Positions 35,190 to 44,307 of a stretch of 64,000 nucleotides of DNA are shown piece by piece; position 1 is the stretch's first letter, and each line of letters starts with the position of its first letter. The notes under the pieces are model-generated. The model ran no database searches and was not told the DNA's origin. It saw nothing but the letters and a program-made list of their open reading frames with translations. Source of the DNA: CALFXN01 sp937957815 (GTDB lineage Bacteria; Synergistota; Synergistia; Synergistales; Aminobacteriaceae). The stretch lies in the NCBI GenBank assembly GCA_036788195.1, contig DAIQNX010000015.1, positions 7,450-71,449 on the forward strand. The letters run 5' to 3'. The translations under genes were made by a program, and so were the position numbers.

Positions 35190-37033
35190 GAGTCACCACT
35201 CCCTTCGTTCCCGTCCGGACGGAGCGGAATCAGCTCTGACCCGGCTCCGTGGCGGACGGAGAAAAAGAAGTCCCGGGACAGGGTCCCGGGCGCGAAAAGA
35301 CGCGCATACTTCGACCGAAGCGAGTCTTTCGCGTTTCCGAAGAATACGAAGTCGTACCCGGCGAGTTCCGTTTCCCACGTTGCCGCGTCGGGCTCGCCGT
35401 TCCATTTCTCCCAGTTCGTCCGGACGGGAAAGAGCTCGTACTTCGTCACGACCCGCTCGAAGCCGTCGGATCCCTCCCAGACGATGTACACGCGGCTTCC
35501 CGGGGGAAGGACGGACCGCATGAAGCGAAATTCCGGCCCGAACCCCTCCCTCAACGGCAATCGTCCGGTCTCGAACGTCTCCGGGTTCGGAGGCGCCGCG
35601 AGCAGCAGTGCCGCGGCGAACGCGGCCGACGCCCACCCGCGGTTTCCGGCGAGGAGGCTCGCCGCGACGAGGATCGCTCCGGTGAGCCAGATGGCCACGT
35701 ACCGTGCGTACCCCGCAAGCGCGGGGCCCTCTTCGTCATCGAAGGCGAACATGTACAGGACGAGCATTCCCGCGAGAAACGCCCCCCAGAAAATGAAAAA
35801 CACGGCAAAGGCCCACGGGGAGGCGATTCGGGGACGGACTTTGCGATACGCGGCGAGACACGTGACGGCAATCAGCGCGATCCACGCGACGAGGGGCGCT
35901 CCCCTGAAGAACGGCGTCTCTCCGACGCGGAAGCGTTCCGCAGTCTCATTTTCGAGCCCGCCGACGGGAACCGTGAGAAGCGCCTTCGCGAAATTTCCCC
36001 TGATGGTCCGCAGTTTTTCGGGCGCGTCGCCCGAGAATGCCCCGACGACTCCGTGAAAATCGATCAGAGCGAGGTTGAACGTCGTGTCATCGAGGTCGTG
36101 CGTCCGGCTCCAGCGGTCCCACGAGAGTTTCGCGCCGAGGGGGAGCGCGATCAGCAGCAGGGCGACCAGTACGGAAGAACGCGTCGTCCGGAAATCCCGG
36201 CCGCGCGTCAGCGCGTGGACGGGAAAGGCCGCGAGCAGGACGCAGCAGATCGCGAGAAGCGATCCCACTCTCTTGACGAGCGGCAGAAGCGCCAGGGATG
36301 GGAGCAGGAACGCGAGATCGGTCGCGCTCTGCGCGAGGATCGCCCCGGCCGCCGTATACCCGAACGTCATGCCGAGCGCGATGTCGACGCACATCGAATA
36401 GAAGCCGAGTCCGAACCCCGATGTCAGGCTCGCGAGGGTTGCGATGCCGGAAACGAACGCGAGCGGCTTTCCGGTCGTCGTGCGCTCGAGGAGCGGGAGT
36501 CCCTGGCTCAGGATGAGGACGAAGTTGCCGAGGTAGCACACGGGTTCGAAGTCCCCCCCGCAGCGGAGGAAGAAATAGTGGAGGAGGTCCGTGGCCTGCG
36601 GGTAGTTCAGGCAGTAACCGATGCAGGAAGACGCGTCCCGGAGCGACGCGGTCGCCAGCATTTCGCGGCTGGAGATCCCCCAGAAGGAGAACTCGTCCCA
36701 GATGTGGAAGTTTCCGTCCCGGAACCACCAGCAGAAGAGAATGAGGGAGGCGAAGGCAGCCGCCGAGGCGGGAGTCGCCATCAGGCGACGGAACGCCCCG
36801 CAGCGGTACAGCAGAAAAACGGCCGGGGCGAGAACGGCGATCCCTCCGTACAGCAGTGCCGTCGTCCCTGCGGAAAGACATCCGGACAGCGCGCACGCAT
36901 AAAGAACGGCCACGATCGCCGGAACGACCGCGGCAAAGCAGCGTCCGAAGGAATTTTTCGTCGCGGCTATCGTCGCGGCCGTCCATCCCGTGACGGACGC
37001 GAGCGGAAGAATGATTCCGATCCAGTATCCCAT
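35186..37033 (-). CDS. Polytopic membrane protein, probable GT-C-type glycosyltransferase
   Basis: A 615-residue protein with ten or more membrane helices in its first 470 residues and a soluble C-terminal domain. The loop after the early helices contains WDEFSFWG, an acidic motif like the catalytic loop of GT-C enzymes that use polyprenyl-phosphate sugars. No closer family assigned. Immediately coupled to a GT2-GtrA gene that could supply a polyprenyl-P-sugar donor, so the two may glycosylate a surface polymer or lipid. Start ATG at 37033 with a weak GGAG upstream. Confidence 0.7.
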   Translation of the reverse strand: MGYWIGIILPLASVTGWTAATIAATKNSFGRCFAAVVPAIVAVLYACALSGCLSAGTTALLYGGIAVLAPAVFLLYRCGAFRRLMATPASAAAFASLILFCWWFRDGNFHIWDEFSFWGISSREMLATASLRDASSCIGYCLNYPQATDLLHYFFLRCGGDFEPVCYLGNFVLILSQGLPLLERTTTGKPLAFVSGIATLASLTSGFGLGFYSMCVDIALGMTFGYTAAGAILAQSATDLAFLLPSLALLPLVKRVGSLLAICCVLLAAFPVHALTRGRDFRTTRSSVLVALLLIALPLGAKLSWDRWSRTHDLDDTTFNLALIDFHGVVGAFSGDAPEKLRTIRGNFAKALLTVPVGGLENETAERFRVGETPFFRGAPLVAWIALIAVTCLAAYRKVRPRIASPWAFAVFFIFWGAFLAGMLVLYMFAFDDEEGPALAGYARYVAIWLTGAILVAASLLAGNRGWASAAFAAALLLAAPPNPETFETGRLPLREGFGPEFRFMRSVLPPGSRVYIVWEGSDGFERVVTKYELFPVRTNWEKWNGEPDAATWETELAGYDFVFFGNAKDSLRSKYARLFAPGTLSRDFFFSVRHGAGSELIPLRPDGNEGSGDS

Positions 37034-37139
37034 CGCTGCGGTTCACGCTCCGAGTCGAACATGGGGCGGAAATCCTCCCCGGAAACGCAGGGTCCGATCG
37101 CGACAGTATAGCACCTTGCCCGATGGAAGGAAGATCCCG

Positions 37140-37544
37140 TTACTCCGGAAGCGGCCCGATGCCTTTCATCAGGTGGGCGACGAGAATCTCGTCCGCCGGA
37201 AGGAACGTGTAGTCGGAAAGACGCGCCGGAGAGATCCATCTGGCGGAATCGTGGCTTCGGAGAACGATAAGACCGCTCCGGACGGACGCCCGGAACGCGT
37301 GCAGGTGGACGCCGAAGGAAGGGTAGTCGTACGTCCAGTCGAGGAGGAGCGGACCGACGTCGATATCGACCGTCAGTTCCTCGCGGATTTCGCGGATCAG
37401 ACACTCTTCGAGCGTCTCGCCGGGCTCGAGCTTTCCGCCGGGGAATTCCCAGAAGCCGCCGAAGCCGTGCCGGTCGGATCCGGGGCGCCGGGCGATGAAG
37501 ATGGAGTCCTTGTCCGTCAGGACGGCTGCCGTTACCGTGAGCAT
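37140..37544 (-). CDS. Nudix hydrolase, MutT-like
   Basis: A 134-residue Nudix protein with the full box GKLEPGETLEECLIREIREEL (G x5 E x7 REUxEExG form, final residue Leu-Thr-Val variant). It starts MLTVTAAVL, as 8-oxo-dGTP diphosphatases of the (deoxy)nucleoside triphosphate pyrophosphohydrolase group do. The likely role is sanitising oxidised nucleotides. The ATG at 37544 follows GGGGGAGGAA; upstream in-frame codons are not conserved. It lies on its own between larger genes. Confidence 0.87.
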   Translation of the reverse strand: MLTVTAAVLTDKDSIFIARRPGSDRHGFGGFWEFPGGKLEPGETLEECLIREIREELTVDIDVGPLLLDWTYDYPSFGVHLHAFRASVRSGLIVLRSHDSARWISPARLSDYTFLPADEILVAHLMKGIGPLPE

Positions 37545-37624
37545 CGACGTTCCTCCCCCGCCGGACGATTCGTTTTTCCGGTTTCGAGAACATGGATTAT
37601 AGCAGAAGGACGCCTGTCGCGGGA

Positions 37625-40051
37625 TCACATGACCGTCGCGCGATTCCTCCCGGCGCGTTTGCTCTCGTAGAGCGCGTGGTCGGATCGGTGCATGAGGTCG
37701 TTCAGGGAGTCCTCAGGGTCTGTCATCGTCGCGATGCCGATGCTGACGGTGATCGAGAACCTTCCGCCGGCGGAGGGGAATGCCGTTCGCTCGATGTCCT
37801 GCCGCACCCGTTCGGCGAGCGTCTTCGCGCCCTCCGCATCCGTGTCCGGCAGCAGGATTCCGAATTCCTCGCCGCCCAGACGTCCGATGATGTCCGTGCA
37901 TCGCAGCGTCTTCGCGCAGGTTTCCGAGAACAGACGCAATACCGTGTCCCCCGTCGGATGCCCGTAGCGGTCGTTGACGTCCTTGAAATTGTCGAGATCC
38001 AGCATGAGGAGGGCGAGGGGCGCGCCGCTCCTGCGGCTTCGCTCCACTTCCCGGGTGCCGGATTCGAGGAAGTGCCGCCGGTTGCTGAGTCCCGTGAGTT
38101 CGTCCGTCGTCGCGAGTTCCGCGAGCCGACGTTCGAGGTTTTTGCGTTCGGTGATATCGAGGTGCGTTCCGATGATCCGGAGAGGGATCCCGTTTTCATC
38201 CCACGCGACGATCCGGGCCCGGGAGAGGATCCACTTCCACCCGCCGTCCGACGTGAGCATCCGGAACTCCGTCGAATACGGTTCGAGCCCGGCGATGCAC
38301 CGTCTCTGCCTCTCCCGTGTGCCCGGAAGGTCGTCGGGATGGACGAGCCGTTCCCATGTCGAGAGGTGGTGGGGCATCGAATCGGGGGCGTAGCCGAGCA
38401 TCGTGAACCATCTGGGGCTGTAGAAGACGTCGTCGGTTTTGAGGTTCCAGTCGTAAAGGCCGTCGCTCGTCGCCTCCATCGCGAGCGAGAGGCGTTCCTC
38501 GCTCTTCCTGAGTGCGGCGACGGCGCGTTCCCTGTCGGTGACGTCGATGGTCAGGGTGAAGAACCCCATGATCCGTCCGTTTTCGTCCCTTCGGGGAACG
38601 TAGGCGACCTCCGAATAACTCGGTTCGGGCTTCGTCGGAAAGATTTCGTTGAACCGGACGATCTCTCCGGCAAGCGTCCGTTCGATGTATCGGGAGATCT
38701 TCGACATCAGCTCGTCTCCGATGAATTCGCGGAGTGGCACTCCGATGACCGATTCCGGCGCGATGCCGTAGGCGTCGGCGTACGTCCTGTTGATGTACCT
38801 GTAGCGAACTTCCGAATCGAGGTAGGCGATCCGGGCTGGAACCGAATCGGTGATCAGACGGATCCACTGTTCGTTTTCGAAGATCGTCCGGTTCATCCGC
38901 TCCTGCTCGCGCAACGTCTTCCGGAAGCGTTCGAGCGTTGCGGCGAGAGAGCCGAGCTCGTCGTCGTAGCGCAGTTTCGGAAACGGCGCGTCGGTCCGTC
39001 CGGCCTGAAGGTTGCGGACCATGGCGTGAATCTTCGAGATGGGGCGCGAGACGCGGACGATGAGGAGATAACAGAGCGCGAGGGCGAGCGTCAGGACGAC
39101 GGCGAAGTAGAGGATCTGACGTTTCGACCGCTGTTCGAGATCGGTCCGGAGTTCCCGGAGATGCGTTTCGATGGCCTCGTCGGTATCCCGGAAGATGGTT
39201 GCAATGAGTCGGAGCGTCGGTGCGAGCGTCCGGAGGAATTCTCCCGTTTCGATTCCGTGGGCTGGAGTCCTGAGGAAGTGTTCCGTCAGAGGGACGAGCC
39301 GGCTGAGGTACCAGGTGTTCGCGCTTTCCGCGTCGCTCCGGAGCTTTTCGGAAAGTACGAACGCGGCGAGCCCCTTCACGTCGGTCCACAGGGACAACTC
39401 CCGTTCTTTGAGCCGCCGGATCCCGATAATGTTTTCGCCGTAGTGCAGATCCGTCCGGTTCAGGAGACCCAGGATGCGTGCGGAAGTATTCTCGAGGGCG
39501 CTCCTGAAGCGGAGGATCCGGAGACGCAGAAGCGTGAATACCGCGTACCTCCCGGTTTCGTCGCCGGGAAGAAAGGAGAGTCGTTCCACGATCCGCTCGG
39601 ACTCCGCGAGAAACGCGTCGGTTGCGGAAATCCACTGCTCTTCGGAGACCGTTCCCCGCTCTTCGAGCGGTTTTCTCATGGTTCCGTCGGTGAGGATTCG
39701 GGCGTTCCGGAGGATCCGGTCGAGGTTCGCGAGGACATCCGTCTCGGAATACCCGCGCGAGAGGATCCCGCCCATCGCGACGACGGCGCGGGATCGCTCG
39801 AGCGCGAGAATGTCCCGGTCGTCGGGGGAGATGTTCCCCGTGCCCAGAAGCGTCAGGACGATACGACGCTCGGACGCGACGGACATCGCCGCCTCCGCGA
39901 CGAGCGAAGAGAGGTCGCGCCCCCGCTCGAAGTCGTAGACGCATTGCGTCTGATCCTTGACTGAAGAGAGGACGCGCCGGAAAATCAGTCCCACGACGAG
40001 GCACTGAATCGTGACGAGAACAATGAGAAGGCCCGTGATCCGCGAGGACAT
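37625..40051 (-). CDS. Membrane-bound diguanylate cyclase with HAMP and two PAS domains
   Basis: An 808-residue signalling protein. TM1 at about residues 6-25, a ~285-residue helical extracytoplasmic sensor, TM2 (ILYFAVVLTLALALCYLLIV), HAMP, two PAS domains (around 400-520 and 520-645) and a C-terminal GGDEF domain with an active GGEEF at about residue 725. RCTD upstream of GGEEF is an RxxD I-site, so product inhibition by c-di-GMP is expected. No EAL domain. The ATG at 40051 has no clear RBS; a GGGGGAGATGG lies 25 bases upstream. Confidence 0.9.
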   Translation of the reverse strand: MSSRITGLLIVLVTIQCLVVGLIFRRVLSSVKDQTQCVYDFERGRDLSSLVAEAAMSVASERRIVLTLLGTGNISPDDRDILALERSRAVVAMGGILSRGYSETDVLANLDRILRNARILTDGTMRKPLEERGTVSEEQWISATDAFLAESERIVERLSFLPGDETGRYAVFTLLRLRILRFRSALENTSARILGLLNRTDLHYGENIIGIRRLKERELSLWTDVKGLAAFVLSEKLRSDAESANTWYLSRLVPLTEHFLRTPAHGIETGEFLRTLAPTLRLIATIFRDTDEAIETHLRELRTDLEQRSKRQILYFAVVLTLALALCYLLIVRVSRPISKIHAMVRNLQAGRTDAPFPKLRYDDELGSLAATLERFRKTLREQERMNRTIFENEQWIRLITDSVPARIAYLDSEVRYRYINRTYADAYGIAPESVIGVPLREFIGDELMSKISRYIERTLAGEIVRFNEIFPTKPEPSYSEVAYVPRRDENGRIMGFFTLTIDVTDRERAVAALRKSEERLSLAMEATSDGLYDWNLKTDDVFYSPRWFTMLGYAPDSMPHHLSTWERLVHPDDLPGTRERQRRCIAGLEPYSTEFRMLTSDGGWKWILSRARIVAWDENGIPLRIIGTHLDITERKNLERRLAELATTDELTGLSNRRHFLESGTREVERSRRSGAPLALLMLDLDNFKDVNDRYGHPTGDTVLRLFSETCAKTLRCTDIIGRLGGEEFGILLPDTDAEGAKTLAERVRQDIERTAFPSAGGRFSITVSIGIATMTDPEDSLNDLMHRSDHALYESKRAGRNRATVM

Positions 40052-40188
40052 CCGTCTGAAAAATTCCAGAGGCCCATCTCCCCCGTGGAATAAGAAATCA
40101 TGAAGTCGTGCAGCAATTCTACCACATGGCCCGCCCCGGATAGTGCCGGACGCTTAGCGGCTTCACTCCTTCCGTCTCTCGCGCCGCG

Positions 40189-40725
40189 CTATTCGGGAAC
40201 CTCCCTGAACGTCCGCGATATCGTTTCGAAAACGCCCTTCGCCTCTTCCGGCGGAACGGACGCGTCGCTGAGGAAGCCGAGCGCGAGAGTGTCGCCGCCG
40301 GACAGCGGGATCAGGTACAGAGTGAGTTCCGCCTTTCGGGGAATCTTCACGTTCTGGACGCTTCCGGCGACCTTCTTTCCCATGAACGCTCGCTCCACGG
40401 TTCTTTCGGCCGGTTTCGAGGTCCCGAGAAAGGTCGACTTCACGTATGACGCGACCTCATCGTCGCTTTTCATCCCCATGCCTTCGCGCATGTCCTTCGG
40501 GATCGCGACGAGCGTGAGCTCCATCCGGCCGCTTCCCGGGGCCGCGTCCGCGGGCTGGATGAGCGTCACCGCGTCCATCCCGGCCTTCTGAGGCTCGGAA
40601 AAGGTCTCCGGGGCGCTGAACGCCGCCTTCCACCACACGTGTTTCCGCTCACCGGCCGCCTGCGCCTCCGGAGAATGCGACACGCAGAAAATCGCGCAGA
40701 GCAGCGCGATCGAAAGAAGTCTCAT
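40189..40725 (-). CDS. Exported protein of unknown function
   Basis: A 178-residue protein with a signal peptide (MRLLSIALLCAIFCV... ending near EAQAAG) and a soluble domain without a recognised family. It has no cysteines after the signal and a balanced mix of strands and helices. The ATG at 40725 has GGAGGGG well placed. It is the last gene of a minus-strand run of exported proteins (SH3, small CPEC protein), so periplasmic or envelope function is likely. Confidence 0.7.
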   Translation of the reverse strand: MRLLSIALLCAIFCVSHSPEAQAAGERKHVWWKAAFSAPETFSEPQKAGMDAVTLIQPADAAPGSGRMELTLVAIPKDMREGMGMKSDDEVASYVKSTFLGTSKPAERTVERAFMGKKVAGSVQNVKIPRKAELTLYLIPLSGGDTLALGFLSDASVPPEEAKGVFETISRTFREVPE

Positions 40726-40750
40726 GTCTTTCCCCTCCTTTTCTCCAATG

Positions 40751-41032
40751 TCAGTCTTCGATGTCGAGCGCCCCGTTCCGGATGACGACGACGTCCGAGC
40801 CCGAGCCCCTGACCGTTCCGAGGCTGACGACCTCGATGCGGCATTCCGGGCAGATCCCGTGGATCGTCGTTCCGCCGGAGATGCTCGTCCATGTCGTGAA
40901 CGACCGCTCGTGAACGCCCACGCTGTAGGTTTTCGAATCCTCGTTCTTCAGGTCCACGGCGGCGGCCGTTCCGGAGACGGAGACGGCCAGCGCGGCGAGG
41001 ACGACGCCGCACTGCAGGGTATGGGAGGTCAT
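40751..41032 (-). CDS. Small exported protein with a CPEC motif
   Basis: A 93-residue protein: signal peptide (MTSHTLQCGVVLAALAVSV... cleavage near TAAAV) and a ~68-residue mature part containing GICPEC, a possible metal or disulfide site, then mostly beta-type sequence ending in acidic LDIED. No family recognised. Its ATG overlaps the stop of the SH3 protein gene (ATGA), so the two are coupled. Confidence 0.65.
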   Translation of the reverse strand: MTSHTLQCGVVLAALAVSVSGTAAAVDLKNEDSKTYSVGVHERSFTTWTSISGGTTIHGICPECRIEVVSLGTVRGSGSDVVVIRNGALDIED

Positions 41033-41775
41033 TCGAACAACCCCGCGGAATACGTCATCGATTCGAGCCGCGCCTCCCGGTCAAAGACCATGACGATCTC
41101 CCGCGTTCCGGAATGATAGGTCCAGACGCGGTTCCGGACCGTATCGGGCGGTCCGATCCTTTCAGCGACGGATTCGGAGTCGTCGTGAAGCATGATGTCC
41201 CCGAAGCCCTGCCATCCGCCGGGAAGTTCGACGCTCCGGAGTCTGTCGCGCCCGTTCACCTTCCAGTAGACCGCCGTATGTCCGTGAAAGACGAGCGTTG
41301 TCTCCGTGACGTCGAGCTTCCAGTCCTCGATCGTGAAGCGCCGGGTTTTGCGGGACCCCGGCTCGCCGAAGAACGCGACCGCCATCGCGGGCGTCAGGCC
41401 GAAATCACGGCGGAGACGGTCGCAGTAGCGGCCGACGCGATCGTTTCCGTCGCCGATGCGGCGGAGGTGCTTTCCGAAGATCCAGCCCTTCGGGGCCGTT
41501 TCGCTCACGACCTCGAACCACGGGACGCCGCCGTCGGAACGCGACGACCCGACCACGAGAAGTTCTCCCGAGGCGCGCTCGTCGGCGAAGCGTCCGACGA
41601 CCGGGGATCGCGTCGACGGAGCCGCGCGGAGGTTCACGTTCGTTCCGTCGAGGGTCGCCGCGACGGGCCAGTTCTCCAGGTCTTCTGGAACGCTGCGGAT
41701 CTCCGCCGCGAGCGGCGCGCCGGACAGAACGCATAGAACCGCGGCGGGAAATGCGAATCGGGCGAACGGGCGCAT
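41029..41775 (-). CDS. Exported SH3-domain protein
   Basis: A 248-residue protein with a signal peptide (MRPFARFAFPAAVLCVLSG...) and a bacterial SH3 domain over roughly residues 40-105 (TNVNLRAAPSTRSPVVGRF, then WFEVVSE...GWIFGKHLR). The ~130-residue C-terminal domain is of unknown family and has several Trp residues. Bacterial SH3 domains often bind peptidoglycan or metal. The ATG at 41775 has AAAGGAGGGGG. It lies 73 bases downstream of the leucine-rich-repeat gene. Confidence 0.78.
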   Translation of the reverse strand: MRPFARFAFPAAVLCVLSGAPLAAEIRSVPEDLENWPVAATLDGTNVNLRAAPSTRSPVVGRFADERASGELLVVGSSRSDGGVPWFEVVSETAPKGWIFGKHLRRIGDGNDRVGRYCDRLRRDFGLTPAMAVAFFGEPGSRKTRRFTIEDWKLDVTETTLVFHGHTAVYWKVNGRDRLRSVELPGGWQGFGDIMLHDDSESVAERIGPPDTVRNRVWTYHSGTREIVMVFDREARLESMTYSAGLFE

Positions 41776-41848
41776 GATCCCCCTCCTTTCGGAAAACGGA
41801 CGTTCGATGCGGACGGGGCGGAAGGGATCGTCCCCTCCGCCCCGCGGC

Positions 41849-43048
41849 TCACTTCTGGATAATGGCTTTCTTTCCGTAGGGCGCGATCTGCTCGGGCGGG
41901 AACTGCCCGATCTTCGCGTAGATGTACTGGAGCTTCGGAAGATCCTTGAAGATCGAGAAATCGGCGATTCCCTGCGTCTTCTGGACGTCGAGCGCGGATA
42001 GCGCCGGCAGCTTCGCGATCGCTTCGGGGTTCGTCACGGTCGATCCCTCGACGTCGAGCCGCGCGAGCTTCGCCATGTTCGCGAAGATCGAGAGGTCGAT
42101 CGTCCCCGTAACGCTTTCGAGAACGACCTCCGACAGCTTCGGGCACTTCGCGAGCGACGCCAGGTTCGTCAACTCCTCGCGGAGCATCTTCACGATCCTG
42201 AGGTTCGGCATCGTCTCGACGACCTTCATGTCGCTGAACTTCGAGATTCCGCCGTGGAACTCCTCGAGCTTCACGAGCTTCGCGAGCGGCGAGTAGTCGT
42301 CGCACTTCGTCGCGTAGATCCAGATGTATCGGAGTTCCGTCAGATTCCCCACAGGCGACAGATCCGTCGCAGGGATGGAGTAGAGTCCGAGCTTCTTCAG
42401 CTTCGCGAGCCCCGCGATCGGGGAGAGATCCTTGACCTCGGTCATGTACAGGTCGAGTTCCTCGAGATCCTTGAATTCGGACAGGGCGGAGATGTCCTCG
42501 ATCGGAGCCGCGTAGAACGAGAGCTTCTTAAGCTTCGTCTTGCCCTTGAGCGGGGATATGTCTTTGATGCCCTTCGGCTGCATGAAGAACACGAGCTCCG
42601 TGAGGTCGTTCATTGGCGCGAGGAAGGCGAGGTCCGGGTATTCGACCTGCCGGACGTGGAGCTTCGCCATCTTCGTGAGCGCGGCGAGCGGCGCGAGCGT
42701 CTTCACGGACTTGAGCGAATCAAGCTTCAGGTACGTGAGGTTCGTGAATTTCGCGAGCGGCGACAGGTCGGTGATCCCCTTGCCGGACTCGATCTCGAGT
42801 CCGGTCACGATGTCCGCGAGCACGGCGGCCTTCGCGAGATCCGCGTCCGTGATGTCGTAGAGGCGCAGCGGCTTCGCCTTGAGGGACTCGTCCGCCCGGG
42901 CCTTCGCGAGAAATTCGTCCGTCACGCCGTAGCTCATCTTCGGGCCGAAATAGCTGCTCGTGTCGTACTTCGGGTCGGCCGCGAGGGCCGGTCCCGCCAT
43001 AAAGAGCGCCATAGCCGCAAGACAGAGAACCGTGCGTTTCGTGTTCAT
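41849..43048 (-). CDS. Exported leucine-rich-repeat protein (internalin-like LRRs)
   Basis: A 399-residue protein with a signal peptide ending at GPALAA, then about a dozen LRRs of roughly 21-23 residues (for example LSPLAKFTNLTYLKLDSLK, ISPLKGKTKLKKLSFYAAP, LSPIAGLAKLKKLGLYSIP). The repeat form L.PL..L..L..L.L is that of internalins and related secreted LRR proteins. No LPXTG, lipobox or S-layer domain is seen, so it is probably periplasmic or surface-associated by another route. RBS GAAGGA precedes the ATG at 43048. Confidence 0.85.
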   Translation of the reverse strand: MNTKRTVLCLAAMALFMAGPALAADPKYDTSSYFGPKMSYGVTDEFLAKARADESLKAKPLRLYDITDADLAKAAVLADIVTGLEIESGKGITDLSPLAKFTNLTYLKLDSLKSVKTLAPLAALTKMAKLHVRQVEYPDLAFLAPMNDLTELVFFMQPKGIKDISPLKGKTKLKKLSFYAAPIEDISALSEFKDLEELDLYMTEVKDLSPIAGLAKLKKLGLYSIPATDLSPVGNLTELRYIWIYATKCDDYSPLAKLVKLEEFHGGISKFSDMKVVETMPNLRIVKMLREELTNLASLAKCPKLSEVVLESVTGTIDLSIFANMAKLARLDVEGSTVTNPEAIAKLPALSALDVQKTQGIADFSIFKDLPKLQYIYAKIGQFPPEQIAPYGKKAIIQK

Positions 43049-43066
43049 ATCCTTCTGACCCCCTCA

Positions 43067-43072
43067 ATTATA
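43067..43072 (-). promoter_or_regulatory. -10 element of a probable promoter for the LRR gene
   Basis: A perfect TATAAT on the minus strand, 18 bases before the LRR start codon and just beyond the GIDE-like stop. No good -35 is visible (best candidate GTCAAA at 18-base spacing), so this is tentative and implies a very short leader. Confidence 0.35.
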
Positions 43073-43087
43073 GTGACGCGTTCCGAA

Positions 43088-43870
43088 CTATTTGACGAAT
43101 ATTGCCACCGCGATTCCCGCCACGATGAGCGCGATTCCGAGCCAGAGCTGCGCCTTCGCTCCGGACTCCCGGCTCTTCACGACTTCTTCTTCGGACTTGA
43201 CCGAGACGATGAAGGGCTTCCCCTTTTCCGACGGCCTTCCGATGTGGAGGTTCCCCGCGGATTCCCTGACTTCGCCCGCGATGTAGAGGGGGTGTCCGAG
43301 CGGGATGATTTTTTCCGCGTAGCGGAACCCGAGCGTCCGGGTCGCCTGCGGAACCTGGAACGACACGCCCCAGAACGAATAAGTCCGGGTCGAGTCATAG
43401 GGCTCGAAGCGGTTCGCGCCGTCCTTCAGGTCGATCGACGCGCCGTCGAGGTCGATCGGAACGCGGACGCCGCCGTCCTCGACGTAGAGCGGCGTCGGAC
43501 TGTTCTGGCTCGAGACGGTTTCCGAACCCCTGGTGGTCTTTCGCTGGACGACCCCCTTGTCGTCCTTCACCATCTCGTCCTTTTCGAACTCCCGGACGAC
43601 CGTCGCCGAGAAATAGGCGCACGGAATCTTCCCGTGCGGGGAGAGAAGTTCTCCGTCCGTGACGGCCTTTCCGGTCGTCTCGATGAAGTCGCGGTAGCCG
43701 AGTCCCTGTTCCGCGACGCTCTTCCACGCGTTTTTGATATCCGGAAGCGTCGAGTTCTTCGAGAATTTGAGTTCCGTGATCTCTCCTTCCGACTTCTTCT
43801 TCTGGACGAAGGCGAGGTACGCGCCTCCGAGCGCCATGAGGGCGCCGATTCCCATCGACAGAGCGCTCAT
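43088..43870 (-). CDS. GIDE-domain (E3 ligase-like) membrane protein
   Basis: A 260-residue protein with N- and C-terminal membrane helices (ALSMGIGALMALGGAYLAF and LWLGIALIVAGIAVAIFV) flanking a ~200-residue GIDE-type domain. Diagnostic segments are HGKIPCAYFSATVVREFE, the FEPYD..RTYSFWG stretch and LGHPLYIAGEVRE. The family is named for eukaryotic MULAN/GIDE, but bacterial members lack the RING finger, as here, and have no known ubiquitin role. Located directly after PspA and YbjN-like genes, so envelope-stress function is likely. The ATG at 43870 has GGAGA upstream. Confidence 0.75.
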   Translation of the reverse strand: MSALSMGIGALMALGGAYLAFVQKKKSEGEITELKFSKNSTLPDIKNAWKSVAEQGLGYRDFIETTGKAVTDGELLSPHGKIPCAYFSATVVREFEKDEMVKDDKGVVQRKTTRGSETVSSQNSPTPLYVEDGGVRVPIDLDGASIDLKDGANRFEPYDSTRTYSFWGVSFQVPQATRTLGFRYAEKIIPLGHPLYIAGEVRESAGNLHIGRPSEKGKPFIVSVKSEEEVVKSRESGAKAQLWLGIALIVAGIAVAIFVK

Positions 43871-43872
43871 CT

Positions 43873-44307
43873 TCAGAGTCTCCTCTCCTTCAGGATGTCG
43901 TCGTACTGGTCCGCGTAGACGGCCACCGTCTGGATCGCCGCGAGAAGTTCGCTCTCGTCGAGGTGCGCGCCCGGAAGCGTGCACGAGAACATGACGGTAT
44001 TGTCGAACGCGAGGCTGAACGCGCCGAGCGGCGTCTCCGCGTTGAGACGCATGAGCTTCGGGGCGACCTCGGCCGGGTCCGCGTCCTCGACGAGGTACGC
44101 GAACACCCGCACCAGAACGTCCTCGGAATGCCACGGGGCGACCGTGACCTGGACCGTGGCGCTTCCGAAGGAGAACGAGAAGAGGTCGTCGACGCGGACG
44201 AGGTCCTCGGCGTCGAAGAAGTCCATGAGATAGTCGGCCACGGTGTTGCGGATTTTCGCGAGCAGCGCCGCGTTGACGCCGTCCGTGAGGATCGGGAACT
44301 TACGCAC
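43873..44307 (-). CDS. YbjN/type III chaperone-like-fold protein
   Basis: A 144-residue alpha/beta protein (GVNAALLAKIRNTVADYLMDFF, a VTVAPW strand, LMRLNAETPLGAFSLAFDNTVMFSCTLPG, LDESELLAAIQTVAVYAD). This strand-helix pattern matches YbjN/CesT-like bacterial sensory or chaperone domains. Function unknown; YbjN proteins are linked to stress responses. The GTG at 44307 overlaps the PspA stop by 8 bases and follows an AGGGGGCGG RBS. It sits between pspA and the GIDE-like gene. Confidence 0.65.
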   Translation of the reverse strand: MRKFPILTDGVNAALLAKIRNTVADYLMDFFDAEDLVRVDDLFSFSFGSATVQVTVAPWHSEDVLVRVFAYLVEDADPAEVAPKLMRLNAETPLGAFSLAFDNTVMFSCTLPGAHLDESELLAAIQTVAVYADQYDDILKERRL

